From: Phytobacter palmae
Lineage (GTDB): Bacteria; Pseudomonadota; Gammaproteobacteria; Enterobacterales; Enterobacteriaceae
Assembly: GCA_900112785.1 (NCBI GenBank)
Contig: FONB01000005.1
Location: forward strand, 124,001-188,000
Length of the DNA: 64,000 nt
Direction of reading: 5' to 3'
Numbering within the stretch: the stretch's first letter is position 1; every line of letters begins with the position of its first letter. Position numbers and translations under genes: made by a program. Below, piece by piece: positions 9,740 through 17,970 of the stretch. Under the pieces are notes generated by a model. It ran no database searches, was not told where the DNA came from, and was given only the letters and a program-made list of their open reading frames with translations.

Positions 9740-10680
9740 TGGAGATGAGCCTTTCCCGTTCACCACAGGGCAAACCGGGGAGCCGGTTGAGCGGTCTGTT
9801 CTGGCGCAAACCGGCGCTGGGTTTGTTTTTGTTGTTGCTGGGGCCACTGATGTGGTTCGGTATTGTTTATCTGGGGTCGTTGCTGACGCTGCTATGGCAA
9901 GGCTTCTATACATTTGATGATTTCACCATGTCGGTGACGCCGGATTTCACTCTGGCTAACCTGCAGGCGCTGTTCAATCCCGCCAATTACGACATCATCT
10001 TGCGTACTTTCACCATGGCGGTCGCCGTAACGCTGGCCAGCGCGATTCTGGCCTTTCCGATGGCGTGGTATATGGCGAAATATACCAGCGGTAAATGGAA
10101 AGCCTTTTTCTATATTGCCGTGATGCTGCCAATGTGGGCGAGCTATATCGTCAAAGCTTACGCCTGGACGCTGCTGCTGGCGAAAGACGGCGTTGCCCAG
10201 TGGTTTCTCGGCCATCTGGGGCTTGAGCCCATCCTCGGCGCGGTGCTGACACTGCCCGGTATCGGCGGCAATACTTTGTCGACCTCTGGTCTCGGGCGTT
10301 TTCTGGTCTTTGTCTACATCTGGCTGCCGTTTATGATCCTGCCGATTCAGGCCGCGCTGGAACGGCTGCCGCCGTCGCTATTGCAGGCCTCTGCGGATCT
10401 TGGCGCGCATCCCCGGCAGACCTTTCGCTATGTGGTTCTGCCGCTGGCTATTCCGGGCGTTGCCGCCGGTTCCATCTTCACCTTCTCCCTGACGCTGGGG
10501 GATTTCATTGTTCCGCAACTGGTGGGGCCGCCAGGGTTCTTTATTGGCAATATGGTCTATTCGCAACAAGGGGCGATCGGCAATATGCCGATGGCGGCAG
10601 CCTTTACGCTGGTCCCCATTCTATTGATTGCCCTTTATCTGGCGTTCGTGAAACGTTTGGGAGCGTTCGATGCACTCTGA
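9739..10680 (+). CDS. ydcU: ABC transporter permease YdcU
   Basis: 313 residues, matching K-12 YdcU in length. Several transmembrane helices are visible, with the EAA-like loop [23 protein letters not shown] near residue 235. I chose the ATG overlapping the ydcT stop (TGATG) because it reproduces the K-12 length. One of two paired permeases of the putrescine importer. It overlaps ydcV by 11 bases. Confidence 0.95.
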   Translation: MEMSLSRSPQGKPGSRLSGLFWRKPALGLFLLLLGPLMWFGIVYLGSLLTLLWQGFYTFDDFTMSVTPDFTLANLQALFNPANYDIILRTFTMAVAVTLASAILAFPMAWYMAKYTSGKWKAFFYIAVMLPMWASYIVKAYAWTLLLAKDGVAQWFLGHLGLEPILGAVLTLPGIGGNTLSTSGLGRFLVFVYIWLPFMILPIQAALERLPPSLLQASADLGAHPRQTFRYVVLPLAIPGVAAGSIFTFSLTLGDFIVPQLVGPPGFFIGNMVYSQQGAIGNMPMAAAFTLVPILLIALYLAFVKRLGAFDAL

Positions 10681-11476
10681 CCGCGCACCGTTATTTCTCA
10701 AAATTGCCGCCTGGGGCGGGGTTATCTTTCTCCATTTCCCGTTATTGATAATCGCCATCTATGCTTTTAATACCGAGGATGCCGCGTTCAGCTTTCCCCC
10801 GCAGGGCTTTACGCTGCGCTGGTTTAGCGTGGCGGCGGCGCGGGGCGATATCCTGGATGCGGTGACGCTGTCGCTGCAAATTGCGGCCCTGGCGACACTT
10901 ATTGCCTTAATCCTTGGCACGCTTGCTGCAATGGCACTCTGGCGCAGTGAGTTCTTTGGCCGGAACGCCATCTCACTGTTGCTGCTGCTGCCCATCGCCT
11001 TGCCCGGCATTATTACCGGCCTGGCGCTGTTAACGGCGTTTAAATCGGTGGATCTGGAACCGGGCTTTTTCACCATCGTTATCGGTCACGCCACGTTTTG
11101 TGTGGTGGTGGTTTTCAACAATGTCATCGCCCGATTTCGCCGTACGTCATGGAGTCTGGTTGAAGCCTCAATGGATTTAGGCGCTACCTCATGGCAGACG
11201 TTCCGCTATGTGGTGCTGCCAAATCTCGGTTCGGCGCTACTCGCCGGAGGCATGCTGGCATTTGCATTGTCGTTTGACGAAATCATCGTCACGACCTTTA
11301 CCGCCGGGCATGAGCGCACCTTGCCGCTTTGGTTGTTAAATCAACTGGGGCGCCCGCGTGACGTGCCGGTAACTAATGTGGTGGCGCTACTGGTCATGCT
11401 GGTAACGACCATCCCGATTTTGGGGGCCTGGTGGCTGACCCGTGACGGTGAAACCGTAGCCGGAAGCGGCAAATAA
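10670..11476 (+). CDS. ydcV: ABC transporter permease YdcV
   Basis: 268 residues, four longer than K-12 YdcV. It has six hydrophobic helices and the EAA loop [20 protein letters not shown] around residue 170. It is the PotC-like partner of YdcU in the inner membrane. The extra residues are at the C-terminus, after the last helix. The gene overlaps ydcU and is followed after 25 bases by patD. Confidence 0.95.
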   Translation: MHSDRAPLFLKIAAWGGVIFLHFPLLIIAIYAFNTEDAAFSFPPQGFTLRWFSVAAARGDILDAVTLSLQIAALATLIALILGTLAAMALWRSEFFGRNAISLLLLLPIALPGIITGLALLTAFKSVDLEPGFFTIVIGHATFCVVVVFNNVIARFRRTSWSLVEASMDLGATSWQTFRYVVLPNLGSALLAGGMLAFALSFDEIIVTTFTAGHERTLPLWLLNQLGRPRDVPVTNVVALLVMLVTTIPILGAWWLTRDGETVAGSGK

Positions 11477-11501
11477 CTGACAACTCTGAAAGGATAGCGC
11501 T

Positions 11502-12926
11502 ATGCAACATCAATTATTTATCAATGGAGCACTGGTCGACGGCGAAGGCGAAAAACAGGCCGTGTTTAACCCGGCCACCGGCGAGGTGTTGCTGGAGATT
11601 GCCGAAGCCTCCCCCGCGCAGGTGGATGCGGCGGTGAAGGCGGCTGACGAGGCCTTCAAAACCTGGGGACAAACCACGCCAAAAGCGCGGGCCGAGTGTC
11701 TGCTGCAACTGGCGCAGGTGATTGAGGACAATGCCGAAACCTTTGCAATGCTGGAGTCGCTGAACTGCGGCAAACCCCTGCACTGTGTATTGAGCGATGA
11801 AATTCCGGCGGTCGCGGATGTTTTTCGCTTCTTTGCGGGCGCGGCGCGTTGCCTGAACGGGCTGGCCGCCGGGGAGTATCTGGAAGGCCATACCTCAATG
11901 ATTCGCCGCGACCCCATTGGCGTCGTGGCCTCTATCGCGCCGTGGAATTACCCGTTGATGATGGCGGCCTGGAAGCTGGGCCCTGCGCTTGCCGCAGGTA
12001 ACTGTGTGGTTATTAAACCGTCAGAAATCACGCCGCTGACGGCGCTTAAACTTGGCGAACTGGCGCAGGATATTTTCCCGCCAGGGGTACTGAATGTGCT
12101 GTTCGGTCGGGGTAAAACCGTAGGTGATCCGCTGACCGGGCATGAAAAAGTGCGCATGGTTTCGCTTACGGGCTCAATTGCCACTGGCGAGCACATTATT
12201 GGTCATACGGCCTCTTCGATTAAACGTACCCATATGGAGCTGGGGGGCAAAGCGCCGGTGATTGTGTTTGATGACGCCGATCTGGATGCCGTTGTCGAAG
12301 GAGTCCGTACTTTTGGTTTCTACAATGCCGGGCAGGATTGTACCGCCGCCTGTCGCATTTACGCCCAAAAAGGGGTTTATGATGCGCTGGTCGAAAAACT
12401 GGGTGCCGCAGTGTCCAGCCTGAAAATGGGCGCGCCTGATGATGAAACCACCGAGCTGGGCCCACTCAGTTCTGAGGCCCATTTAGCCCGTGTCAGCAAA
12501 GCGGTAGAAGAGGCCAAAGCATTAAGCCATATCCGTGTGGTCACGGGCGGCGATAAGCGCGAGGGGGCGGGGTACTACTATCAGCCCACCGTGCTGGCAG
12601 GGGCCAGACAGGAAGATGCGATAGTCCAGCGCGAAGTCTTTGGTCCTGTCGTCAGCGTGACGCTCTTTGACGATGAAGAACAGGTGCTGAACTGGGCCAA
12701 TGATTCGCAATATGGCCTGGCATCGTCAGTGTGGACCCGAGATGTTGGCCGCGCGCATCGCCTTAGCGCACGTCTGCAATATGGCTGCACCTGGGTCAAT
12801 ACCCATTTTATGCTTGTCAGCGAAATGCCGCATGGTGGGCAAAAACTCTCGGGCTACGGTAAAGATATGTCGATCTACGGGCTGGAAGATTACACCGTGG
12901 TTCGCCATGTGATGATCAAGCACTGA
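11502..12926 (+). CDS. patD: Gamma-aminobutyraldehyde dehydrogenase
   Basis: 474 residues, equal to K-12 PatD (YdcW). Aldehyde dehydrogenase fold: APWNYPL cofactor region, [11 protein letters not shown] with the general-base Glu, and the catalytic Cys in GQDCTAAC (about residue 280). It oxidises 4-aminobutyraldehyde, made from putrescine by PatA, to GABA with NAD+. AAAGGAT precedes the ATG. Being last in the ydcSTUV operon ties putrescine uptake to its breakdown. Confidence 0.96.
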   Translation: MQHQLFINGALVDGEGEKQAVFNPATGEVLLEIAEASPAQVDAAVKAADEAFKTWGQTTPKARAECLLQLAQVIEDNAETFAMLESLNCGKPLHCVLSDEIPAVADVFRFFAGAARCLNGLAAGEYLEGHTSMIRRDPIGVVASIAPWNYPLMMAAWKLGPALAAGNCVVIKPSEITPLTALKLGELAQDIFPPGVLNVLFGRGKTVGDPLTGHEKVRMVSLTGSIATGEHIIGHTASSIKRTHMELGGKAPVIVFDDADLDAVVEGVRTFGFYNAGQDCTAACRIYAQKGVYDALVEKLGAAVSSLKMGAPDDETTELGPLSSEAHLARVSKAVEEAKALSHIRVVTGGDKREGAGYYYQPTVLAGARQEDAIVQREVFGPVVSVTLFDDEEQVLNWANDSQYGLASSVWTRDVGRAHRLSARLQYGCTWVNTHFMLVSEMPHGGQKLSGYGKDMSIYGLEDYTVVRHVMIKH

Positions 12927-13238
12927 GCCTTTAACTGAGGGTAGTGAGAGCGGGGGAGTTACCGTTTCTGTAACAATTCATTCATAGAGACAGAATAATT
13001 GCGGTAATTCTCACGCTTTATAATTTCTTGTGTGTCAAAAAATGTAAAGGTGGTATATTCCCGATCATGTTTTACGCGCCTTACCCGCGTGCAGTAACGA
13101 ATAATAAAATAAAACCTACAAAAAGTATTATCTGGCGTATCAAGGCAGGGAATGTCACATTAATTTAATTAGTGCGACAAACTAACGTCACGCCCCGCCA
13201 TAGATAATGTCGCGTTTTTGCTCTCTGGGGGACACATA
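12927..13238. other. AT-rich intergenic region after patD
   Basis: About 310 bases without a gene. It marks the junction where the local order leaves that of K-12. It includes promoter-like AT-rich segments (TATATT near 13051) and an A/T-rich semi-palindrome near 13160. No firm site was identified. Confidence 0.4.
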
Positions 13239-13463
13239 ATGAGTAAAGTAGTCGTGGTGCTGCTGCCTGGCGGCATCCCTCAATATTTAACGGTTAATGA
13301 TCACGCCACAACCATAACCTGGTCAGTAAACCAGACATCAGAAGACTCTTCCGGCCTGACGTTGCCTATAGAAACCTATTTTTGCGAGGGTGAGGAGCTT
13401 CATTTTGCCCGTTATGAACCTGCGTTAAATAACGCAATGGTTGAGACCTGTTTTACCGCCTGA
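13239..13463 (+). CDS. Small protein of unknown function
   Basis: 74 residues, acidic, with no signal peptide or transmembrane helix. I do not recognise a family. The start at 13239 has a strong Shine-Dalgarno (GGGGGA) eight bases upstream, which favours it over an in-frame ATG seven codons earlier. Two cysteines are in the C-terminal half. It is the first gene of an accessory cluster between patD and the ortT pair. Confidence 0.6.
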   Translation: MSKVVVVLLPGGIPQYLTVNDHATTITWSVNQTSEDSSGLTLPIETYFCEGEELHFARYEPALNNAMVETCFTA

Positions 13464-13604
13464 AAAAGATGCCTGCTCCTTGTGCAATTTATTGCTAATT
13501 GCGTTTGTAAAAACTTTTAAACAGGAAAATTATCAGGCCAGGCAAGGTATCACGTGACCCACGATACGACCTCGGGGCGAATGTATTACACAGGGGAAAG
13601 TGAA

Positions 13605-13629
13605 ATAAAAAAGGGCACTCGGGCCCTTA
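13605..13629 (-). terminator. Intrinsic terminator of the 146-residue minus-strand gene
   Basis: On the minus strand AAGGGC pairs with GCCCTT around a short loop and is followed by TTTTTT. It lies about 20 bases past the stop at 13650. Confidence 0.75.
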
Positions 13630-13649
13630 ATATTCTAATAGTTTGCAGG

Positions 13650-14090
13650 CTATCGTTTGAGGATGTTTTCATTATCCCGTGGCGCCCAGTCTTTCTCGGA
13701 GAAATCATATAACGAATAAGACTGGTCGCGTAATCCATTAGCGCGCAAAATTCCCCGTACATCCGCAGGCAGGTTCTCATCGCGAAAAAGCTCAGCGATG
13801 ACAAACATTGCGTCACTAAATGACAGCTGTTTAATTTCAAAGGGTTTCCAGCCAGTACGCTTGAATATAAGATGCCACAGAGCCTCTTCCCCGGCCAGCG
13901 CCACATAAGGACTGGCATACTTCTCCCGATGACGAGACAGCAGAACTTCCAGGGTAAAAATATGTGCGACGCGTTGCTTCGCGGCGGCCCCCCTGGCCGT
14001 TGTTTCGTTCGTCAGTTCTTCGTGTGTTATGTCGTTGTTTTCACACACTCTGGTCTCGATGGCCTGCCATAGATCGTCAAACTTTTGCAT
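13650..14090 (-). CDS. Hypothetical protein, possibly of the phage-associated ECs1072-like family
   Basis: 146 residues from the ATG at 14090, which has AGGGTAAC upstream. It is predicted soluble and charged. The central segment (FTLEVLLSRHREKYA, then EEALWHLIFKRTGW) and a tail with YDFSEKDWAPRDNEN recall, from memory, the small phage-associated proteins named after ECs1072. I cannot verify this, so the family is tentative and no function is assigned. An own terminator follows. It is transcribed against its neighbours. Confidence 0.6.
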   Translation of the reverse strand: MQKFDDLWQAIETRVCENNDITHEELTNETTARGAAAKQRVAHIFTLEVLLSRHREKYASPYVALAGEEALWHLIFKRTGWKPFEIKQLSFSDAMFVIAELFRDENLPADVRGILRANGLRDQSYSLYDFSEKDWAPRDNENILKR

Positions 14091-14396
14091 TGCTGTTACC
14101 CTGTAAGAATTATTTACGGCATTGAGACAATACCAGAGAAACCGGCCATTCGCCAAAGCAAGCAACAGATGAATTTATGGCAAAAACAGTGGGAGACAGT
14201 CCTCTTTTTTTGTATCAATCTTACGTTGAGTTTAATCTTATGATTTATAAATGACTTAAATTAAACTAATAAAGAAAAATAAATTTCAAATGATTAAGCA
14301 CCCTGATGAATAAACGGGATATTGCCTGTGATCAATATTACCGTGGCGCTGGCGTCTTACATTTAAAGCTCATTCCCTCCTTAATGAGAAGCTCAA
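14091..14396. other. AT-rich divergent intergenic region
   Basis: About 305 bases, strongly AT-rich from 14200 to 14340, between a minus-strand and a plus-strand gene. It must contain promoters in both directions. I see no coding sequence. Confidence 0.4.
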
Positions 14397-14693
14397 ATGA
14401 ACGTCACCCCGTGGCTGTTGATCGTGCTGACCATAACCAGTGTGCTGAGTATTGAAGACAGTCTGGCTAAAACACAGGTATTAAGTGACTCACAGGTTAA
14501 ACAAAAGGTAATCGAAGAATCGATTGCAGCGTATCCGGGGCCTTGCGCCTGTCCGTTTAATCAGGCCAGAAATGGCAGTAGCTGCGGTAAGCGTAGCGCC
14601 TGGAGCAAACCGGGCGGCTATGATCCCATCTGCTATGCCAGTGAGGTGACGCCACAAATGATCAAAGAGTGGCGTGACGAACATAAACAGTAG
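14397..14693 (+). CDS. Small secreted cysteine-rich protein
   Basis: 98 residues. The N-terminal ~24 residues form a hydrophobic signal peptide ending near SLA-K. The mature part has four cysteines in a compact block of the form GPCACPFN...GSSCGKRSAW...YDPICY, a pattern recurring in small exported proteobacterial proteins of unknown role. The cysteines could form two disulfides in the periplasm. The ribosome site (GAGAAG) is modest. The nearest neighbours are also unknown small genes. Confidence 0.65.
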   Translation: MNVTPWLLIVLTITSVLSIEDSLAKTQVLSDSQVKQKVIEESIAAYPGPCACPFNQARNGSSCGKRSAWSKPGGYDPICYASEVTPQMIKEWRDEHKQ

Positions 14694-14823
14694 ATGGCTG
14701 CGTAACAGCGTCACGTTTTTGTGACCGACCGCTTAAACCTGCCATCCTGATGTTCAGCACGTTTTAATGCCGTTTACTCTCGCTGCTATATAGTGGCGCC
14801 AGTGAGATATTCAGGACGTTAAA

Positions 14824-15078
14824 ATGTTCGAATTTGCATGCGATAAATGCGGAAAAAGCGTAATTATCGAAGACCTGGCTGCCATCGCCAAAGACAAAGC
14901 GAGGGGGGTAACATTCTGTCCCCATTGCCACGCCAGCATTGCGGACGAAAAGATTGTCGCTCATGCAAAAATCAGGGCGAATGAAATGATCCATGCCGCT
15001 CTCGACTCCCTGCAGGTGCGACGCAGTGCCGCCAGCGCCGGAGCTACGGCCACTGCCAGAGAACTTCAGACGCATTAA
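14824..15078 (+). CDS. Zinc-ribbon small protein
   Basis: 84 residues. Two CxxC knuckles (CDKC at 7-10, CPHC near 32-35) suggest a zinc ribbon in the N-terminal half; the C-terminal half is helical and alanine-rich. AGGA precedes the ATG. No function is known to me; zinc binding is inferred from the motif. Confidence 0.65.
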   Translation: MFEFACDKCGKSVIIEDLAAIAKDKARGVTFCPHCHASIADEKIVAHAKIRANEMIHAALDSLQVRRSAASAGATATARELQTH

Positions 15079-15290
15079 TACCCACCTTTGCAACGTAAAA
15101 TTGACGGCGAGGCGCTCAGGCACAGAGAAGGTGGCGCTTCTCCCTGACGTTAATGACATTCCCAGTCCGCAAAAATATGCACATATCAATTTCTCCTCGC
15201 GACTAAGCGCACAATAAGTGAAAAAACTTGATAAATATCAATAAAAGCTGCATATTGCGCCCGTTTTGTTATCACAGGGTTAGTGTGGCT

Positions 15291-15464
15291 ATGTCGCTTT
15301 ATCAAAAAATGCTGGTTTTTTACGCAATTATGGCGCTCCTTTGCGCGGTTATTACCTGGTTTTTATCCAGCGATCGTAAACGGATTCGTTTTCTGAGCGC
15401 ATTTCTTGTCGGTTCGACGTGGCCGATGAGCTTTCCGGTGGCATTACTGGTTTCGCTATTTTGA
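15291..15464 (+). CDS. ortT: OrtT/GhoT-family small membrane toxin, copy 1
   Basis: 57 residues, the same length as K-12 OrtT (YdcX), with which it shares MSLYQKMLVFYAIMA and the C-terminal FLVGxTWPMSFPVALL motif. Two hydrophobic helices (about 5-25 and 35-57) flank a basic loop (SSDRKRIR). OrtT damages the inner membrane and lowers ATP and proton motive force under stringent stress; GhoT is the homologue in the GhoS/GhoT system. I use the ATG at 15291, which gives the canonical length. No adjacent antitoxin gene is seen. Confidence 0.85.
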   Translation: MSLYQKMLVFYAIMALLCAVITWFLSSDRKRIRFLSAFLVGSTWPMSFPVALLVSLF

Positions 15465-15568
15465 CCTTTTGTTAAATTGTGACGCAAGGCGTGACCGGTA
15501 AGACAAAAAGAACCATAAAAAATGTGCAACATAGTCTGCGTATGGTTTCCATGGAAAGGAGGCGGACG

Positions 15569-15742
15569 ATGGACATGTTCACTAAGTTGTTGATGTTTTA
15601 TGCCGTAATGGCGTTATTGACCGGTGTAGCGACCTGGTTTTTATCCAAAGAGAGTCGCCGTATCAAAACGCTCAGCGCGTGCCTGGTCGGAGCAACATGG
15701 CCAATCAGTTTCCCGGTTGCCCTGGTATTCTCATTTTTATAG
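15569..15742 (+). CDS. OrtT/GhoT-family small membrane toxin, copy 2
   Basis: 57 residues, collinear with copy 1. It begins MDMFTKLLMFYAVMALL, has the basic loop SKESRRIK, and ends CLVGATWPISFPVALVF. The ATG at 15569 has a near-consensus AGGAGG seven bases upstream, stronger than that of copy 1. The genes lie about 100 bases apart on the same strand and diverge at many positions, so this is an old duplication. An intrinsic terminator follows directly. Confidence 0.82.
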   Translation: MDMFTKLLMFYAVMALLTGVATWFLSKESRRIKTLSACLVGATWPISFPVALVFSFL

Positions 15743-15763
15743 TGTACTGAGCACGTAGCGATA

Positions 15764-15800
15764 AGGCCCGACGCACCGTTAAGGTGGCCGGGTCTTTTTT
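15764..15800 (+). terminator. Intrinsic terminator after the ortT pair
   Basis: GGCCCG...CACC gttaa GGTG...CGGGTC stem followed by six T residues. It overlaps the last bases of srfC on the other strand, so the two transcripts converge here. Confidence 0.8.
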
Positions 15801-17970
15801 ATGGCAGCAGCGTTTTAAGCTTCTTACGCGCGGCAGGAGAGACGTCATGCGGATGGCTATAGCCCATATTCTCCACTGAACGGGTATAGAGGGCGACCAG
15901 CCAGTCGTAAACATAGCGTGTTGCAGCGTGAACAGGTTGTTCGCCCAGGCGTGTTAACCGTTCCGTCGAGCCAGAATTTGCTGAGGCGAAAACGGCACTG
16001 CCTTTCTGTACGCGGCTGGCAGGGCGCAGGGCTTCCGGAACATCGGCATAGCCCAGCCAGGCGACAAAATTACCAATGGCGGCATACACCTGCGCCGCAG
16101 ACGCGGTATCGCGCTGCATAATCCTCTGCAACTGTTCCGGCATATTCAGCCGGTAACTGCTGATTATGATGATTTCCGCCATCTGACGCACGGTGGCAGA
16201 CGAGAGCCCCAGACGGGCAGCGTTATCATCATTACGACTCCACTGACGTAAGTGATTGATCCACATCGCGTGCGCCTGTTGACCTGCATCACGCGCGACA
16301 TGGGCCTGTTCGCTGGTCTCTGCCGCCTCGCCAAAGAGATCGATGGCCTCATTAAACAAGCCGCTGACCTGCTCTTCGCGCGGTTGCTGAACCTTCCACA
16401 GAGAGTCAAACTGTTGCATGTCCGGCAGAAGGCCTTCCAGCAATTCGCCATGACGCGCCGCATGGGTCTGTAATTCACGCACGACCGCTTCTGCACGGGT
16501 ACGCTGAGCGGCATTCTCTTTAGTTGGTGCGATAAGCCAGGCCTGCATCAGATCGCGTAGCGCCAGTTGATGACGCTCGCGCAGGGATTTAAAGCGATGT
16601 TGACGCAGCGCCGGGGCGGTTGCCTGGGCGAGCCACTCAAGAACCCGCTGTAAACTGCTGGCATCCAGCGCCTGCAGCGTGCCCCAGTGCTGGCCTGGTT
16701 TCCCGACCAGTTGTTGCACCACTTCGTCGAGATTCTGGCCGCTGGTAAAACGGGCGTCTTGCGGGGTGATGGCCCAGACCAGTCCAGGCAGCGCGGTCTC
16801 GTGGCCGGATTGCGTCTCCTTCACCCAATTGAGTAGCGCTTTCGCCGTTGCCGTCGTGGTTGAGCGATGCGCTGTGGCATTGCAAATCAGCAAGACATCC
16901 GGTTGTAATTGCTGACGATAGCTCTCAAGCAACCAACGGCATTTACTGTTCCACAGCGGGTGCCCCTCCTGCGGCGCCGGGGTAGGGATATCCAGAATAT
17001 CCACACCCTTAAGCTCACTGTTTTCAACCGGGAGCACCAGTTCTTTGGTTAACAGCGCCAGCGTCGAAACAGGAATACTGACTGCATTCTGTAATTGCTC
17101 TTCCGACCATGGATGTACCACCACTTCACCAGCAAGGGCTTCACTGTCCTGTTCCGGTGGGGTGAGAAAACCCTCAGTCGGCAGGGCGAAGTTATCGACC
17201 AGCAGACTCAACGGCGCAGCCAGTTCTCCGGCGTTACCGGTCTGATGCAGCGTATGCGCCAGCGACAGCCACTGCTGTGTTAACTCCTGCTGCTCACCCC
17301 ACAAAAGCGCCCAGGCACTGGCGCGAGCGCTGAGGTCCAGCGATGGCAAAAGACAGGCGAACTGATACCACAACGCGTCATCCATATGCTGTTGTGATGA
17401 CGGAACGACCGACCGCCAGAAACGGGCAATGGCTCCCACATCTTCCGCGCTAATGCCGGGTACCGGGTTTGGCTGGCGCAGCGCGCGCCATTTTGCCAGA
17501 CGACTTTCAATTACCGTCTTGTCGACGACACGCAACTCCGGCATGGCCTGCGCGTGCGCGATAAAGACCTGCACCAGTTCCGCTTCGCTGATAAGACGCA
17601 AGCGCAGGGGAAAATTGTCGTCGACATGCGGGTTCTCGCGGCAAAAACGCAGTGCCATGCTGGTCAACATATGACCGGGATTCAGATGGCTGAAATAGTC
17701 CAGCGTCTTCTCGCCCAGCAAGACATGCAGACGCCCGTTGCCGCTGTCGCACAGCGCGGCAAGTAAATGGGCTTTGGCGGCCTGCGAGTGGCCAAACAGC
17801 CCAACGGTGCAGGGCTGTCTGGCTGCGTTTTCCAGCGCGGTTTCCTGTGCCGTTAGCGCCGTTAAGCGCGCCAGTAGCGCATCCGCGTCGTCATCCAGCA
17901 AGGGTGAAATCTGACGGTTATCATTTATCCATGCACTGATCGCCTGGGTCGTGGTCATGCTTGCACTCAT
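15799..17970 (-). CDS. srfC: SrfC-family protein, putative dynamin-like GTPase
   Basis: 723 residues, recognised as SrfC (virulence effector SrfC family, third gene of Salmonella srfABC). Residues 57-69 (GLFGHSQAAKAHL) sit where a P-loop is expected but have AAKA in place of GK[ST]. Around 324-331 DILDIPTP resembles the DxPG switch of dynamin-like GTPases, and a nearby LLICNATAHR could match the NKxD region. The C-terminal half is helical. The ATG overlaps the srfB stop (ATGA). In Salmonella srf genes were described as SsrB-activated; the molecular role is unsettled. GTPase ancestry is inference. Confidence 0.85.
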   Translation of the reverse strand: MSASMTTTQAISAWINDNRQISPLLDDDADALLARLTALTAQETALENAARQPCTVGLFGHSQAAKAHLLAALCDSGNGRLHVLLGEKTLDYFSHLNPGHMLTSMALRFCRENPHVDDNFPLRLRLISEAELVQVFIAHAQAMPELRVVDKTVIESRLAKWRALRQPNPVPGISAEDVGAIARFWRSVVPSSQQHMDDALWYQFACLLPSLDLSARASAWALLWGEQQELTQQWLSLAHTLHQTGNAGELAAPLSLLVDNFALPTEGFLTPPEQDSEALAGEVVVHPWSEEQLQNAVSIPVSTLALLTKELVLPVENSELKGVDILDIPTPAPQEGHPLWNSKCRWLLESYRQQLQPDVLLICNATAHRSTTTATAKALLNWVKETQSGHETALPGLVWAITPQDARFTSGQNLDEVVQQLVGKPGQHWGTLQALDASSLQRVLEWLAQATAPALRQHRFKSLRERHQLALRDLMQAWLIAPTKENAAQRTRAEAVVRELQTHAARHGELLEGLLPDMQQFDSLWKVQQPREEQVSGLFNEAIDLFGEAAETSEQAHVARDAGQQAHAMWINHLRQWSRNDDNAARLGLSSATVRQMAEIIIISSYRLNMPEQLQRIMQRDTASAAQVYAAIGNFVAWLGYADVPEALRPASRVQKGSAVFASANSGSTERLTRLGEQPVHAATRYVYDWLVALYTRSVENMGYSHPHDVSPAARKKLKTLLP

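Noticed and set aside
17790..17805. SrfC P-loop region as a functional Walker A
   Set aside because: The essential Lys-Ser/Thr pair is absent (AAKA), so nucleotide binding is not claimed as a fact.
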